A stretch of 64,000 bases of DNA from Ensifer sp. LC11 (GTDB lineage: Bacteria > Pseudomonadota > Alphaproteobacteria > Rhizobiales > Rhizobiaceae). The stretch is from assembly GCF_001695835.1 (NCBI RefSeq), contig NZ_MBSO01000015.1, forward strand, positions 49,658 through 113,657. Reading direction: 5' to 3'. Below, in pieces: positions 62,795 through 64,000 of this stretch (position 1 is the stretch's first letter; each line of letters begins with the position of its first letter). The notes under the pieces are model-generated. The model was not told the origin of the DNA and did no database searches. It worked only from the letters and a program-made list of their open reading frames with translations. Position numbers and translations under genes: made by a program.

Positions 62795-63814
62795 CTACAT
62801 GCTTTGACCCTCCATAGCCAACAGGTGCTGGCTGAAGATCTCCTTCGGCGTCTGGAGCCCCAGGCACTTGCGCGGGGTGGTGTTGAGACGGTCACACAAG
62901 GCGCGGATCTCCCAATTGCTCACATCCAGGACGATCGTCTCTGCCGGCAGGTAGCGCCGAACACGTTTGTTGGTGTTCTCAACCGTGCCTTTTTGCCAGG
63001 GCGCCTGTGGGTCGCAGAACCAGACCGATGTTCCCATGCCCTTTTCCAGCTCGCGCCACGAGACGAACTCCAGGCCTCGATCAAACGTCAGACTTTGCCG
63101 GGCGTGGGCGGGTAGGGCGCCGAGATGGCTGATCAGCTGCCCCATGATCGGCTTCGAACGCCTGTCGTTGTTGCGAAACAGAACCGTGTAGCGGCTCTTG
63201 CGCTCCACGACGGTGGCGACGTTGGCCGAGCCATGTTCCTTCCTGAAGATCATCAGATCCGCCTCCCAATGACCGAAATCGCTGCGGGAGTTGACGTTGT
63301 CTGGCCGATGGCGGATGGCGCATTCGATTGGAAAGACCAGGCTCCTCGGCTTTCGAGCATATCGGGGGCGCCGCTTGCGACGTCGTTCCGGCAAGTGACG
63401 TCCCAGCTGCTGATCCTGACCTTCCGGAGAATAGACGTACTGATAGATCGTCTCATGGCTCAGTCGTGCCGAGGACCCGTTGATGAGCCTCAGGCGACCC
63501 GAGATCTGTTCCGGTGACCAGCCATCCTGCAAACGATCGATGACGGCGGCGCAAAGCAGCGGGTCGCGCAAAAGCTTGCGGTAGCGTCGGCGGCGGTCCG
63601 CAGCCATCTGTTGCGCCGTCACGTGCCAATAGCCCTCGGCGATGGGGACTTCACGATCTTGCCAGAAATTCCGCCGCAGCTCGCGGCAGATGGTCGAGCG
63701 GTCCCGGCGCAGCGTTCGCGCGATCTCCGCCTGGCTGATCTTCTTCTCATGCATTCGCGCAATGACGCGGCGTTCATCCATACTCAACTGCACAAAAGAG
63801 CGGGCCACATCCAT
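62795..63814 (-). CDS. IS30 family transposase
   Basis: A 339-residue DDE transposase. The N-terminal helix-turn-helix is MDERRVIARMHEKKISQAEIARTLRRDRSTICRELRRN. The catalytic domain shows Asp in FGHWEADLMI, Asp in LTFDRGLEF and Glu in GTVENTNKRVRRYLP. No frameshift or stop is seen, so it looks active. GGAGG touches the ATG at 63814, so translation may really start at the GTG at 63808, which has proper spacing; the frame is open to 63880. Confidence 0.92.
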   Translation of the reverse strand: MDVARSFVQLSMDERRVIARMHEKKISQAEIARTLRRDRSTICRELRRNFWQDREVPIAEGYWHVTAQQMAADRRRRYRKLLRDPLLCAAVIDRLQDGWSPEQISGRLRLINGSSARLSHETIYQYVYSPEGQDQQLGRHLPERRRKRRPRYARKPRSLVFPIECAIRHRPDNVNSRSDFGHWEADLMIFRKEHGSANVATVVERKSRYTVLFRNNDRRSKPIMGQLISHLGALPAHARQSLTFDRGLEFVSWRELEKGMGTSVWFCDPQAPWQKGTVENTNKRVRRYLPAETIVLDVSNWEIRALCDRLNTTPRKCLGLQTPKEIFSQHLLAMEGQSM

Positions 63815-63842
63815 CCTCCTGAAACGATGGCCAATTTGTCTC

Positions 63843-63862
63843 CGTTGCATTTGAAAATGGAA
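63843..63862 (-). repeat. Right terminal inverted repeat of the IS30 element
   Basis: Read on the minus strand as TTCCATTTTCAAATGCAACG, matching the left end at 62764-62782. It lies 29 bp before the transposase start. Confidence 0.65.
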
Positions 63863-64000
63863 TCTGCCCCGGCTACACACAATGTCAAAGCTATTTAAAG
63901 ATGAGACAAAGTAGTCAACTTAGAAACGCGACACCATCCTATCGTTTTTTACTTTGAGTGCAAGCGAACATATTTAACCAATACGCAGACGTGAGCCGCC
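63863..64000. other. AT-rich flank at the window end
   Basis: About 138 bp, clearly richer in A/T than the rest of the window (for example the stretches AAAGCTATTTAAAGATG and ATCGTTTTTTACTTTGAG). No gene is seen. It may be a promoter region into which the IS jumped, or foreign DNA that continues past the window. Confidence 0.45.

Larger units (their letters stand above)
62764..63862 (-). mobile_element. IS30-family insertion sequence, about 1.1 kb
   Basis: The element carries one transposase gene (62795-63814, minus strand) and imperfect terminal inverted repeats. The left end reads TTCCAGGTCGAATGCAACG (62764-62782) and the right end, on the minus strand, TTCCATTTTCAAATGCAACG (63862-63843). 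The shared parts are TTCCA and AATGCAACG. Size fits the family. The outermost bases and the target duplication could not be fixed, so the limits may be off by a few bases. Confidence 0.75.

Noticed and set aside
62565..62807. 80-codon plus-strand frame between dgdA and the IS
   Set aside because: No RBS, runs into the IS end and has a shadow-like composition.

Overview
This 64 kb window looks like accessory catabolic DNA from an alphaproteobacterium of the Rhizobiaceae, most likely an Ensifer/Sinorhizobium-type organism (inferred from gene content, gene order and uniformly high GC; no 16S or housekeeping marker is present). It has the patchwork layout of a rhizobial megaplasmid, chromid or accessory chromosome arm: short transport-plus-catabolism operons, most with their own LysR, GntR, TetR, Rrf2 or MocR regulator beside them. 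No rRNA, tRNA, CRISPR array, prophage or replication origin was seen.

Layout. 0-6 kb: a sugar-type ABC transporter (binding protein, ATPase, permease), two NAD-dependent epimerase/dehydratase-like enzymes and a FadR-type GntR regulator, arranged divergently around a TTGTCATACAA operator-like site. 6-9.3 kb: a small unknown protein, a LysR regulator divergent from a YdcZ-type DMT transporter, and a DUF2721 membrane protein. 9.4-15.4 kb: redox/stress genes: an NDH-2-like flavoprotein, cupin and CMD proteins divergent from an Rrf2 regulator; msrB-msrA; a DUF1127 peptide; a DUF417 (RclC-like) membrane protein divergent from a TetR regulator with three operator-like repeats. 15.4-25 kb: a LysR gene, two exported alpha/beta-hydrolases with aspartate nucleophiles around a VOC protein, a CadC-like TPR regulator divergent from an NmrA-like oxidoreductase, and an EmrAB-type efflux pair. 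25-29.9 kb: gluconate transporter and kinase, an esterase-like hydrolase, a MEKHLA protein, an unknown protein and a ParDE-type toxin-antitoxin pair. 30-33.9 kb: a sulfate ABC transporter (cysP-type SBP, cysT, cysW, cysA).

34-44.3 kb is the nitrate assimilation locus: nasT-nasS (two-component nitrate sensor/antiterminator), then an untranslated leader, a NarK-type transporter, nirB, nirD, nasA and cysG. The leader carries a textbook sigma-54 promoter (TGGCAC-N5-TTGCT), two hexaloop hairpins with the A1/G4 signature read by ANTAR proteins, and a terminator whose 5' arm overlaps the second hairpin. This is direct sequence evidence that NasT controls the operon by antitermination.

44.3-54.6 kb is a complete taurine dissimilation cluster: tauR divergent from tauABC, tauX-like and tauY-like taurine dehydrogenase subunits, xsc, a YeiH-type exporter (probably for sulfite) and pta. 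It converts taurine to acetyl-CoA, ammonia and sulfite. 55-58.2 kb: a TRAP transporter with a promoter whose -10 is covered by a perfect palindrome. 58.4-62.5 kb: a succinate-semialdehyde-type dehydrogenase and a dgdR-dgdA pair (2,2-dialkylglycine decarboxylase with all known active-site residues at the expected numbers). The window ends with an intact IS30-family element and an AT-rich flank.

The most rewarding places for follow-up are the nas leader, the TetR/DUF417 operator array, the Rrf2 palindrome and the palindrome-covered TRAP promoter.
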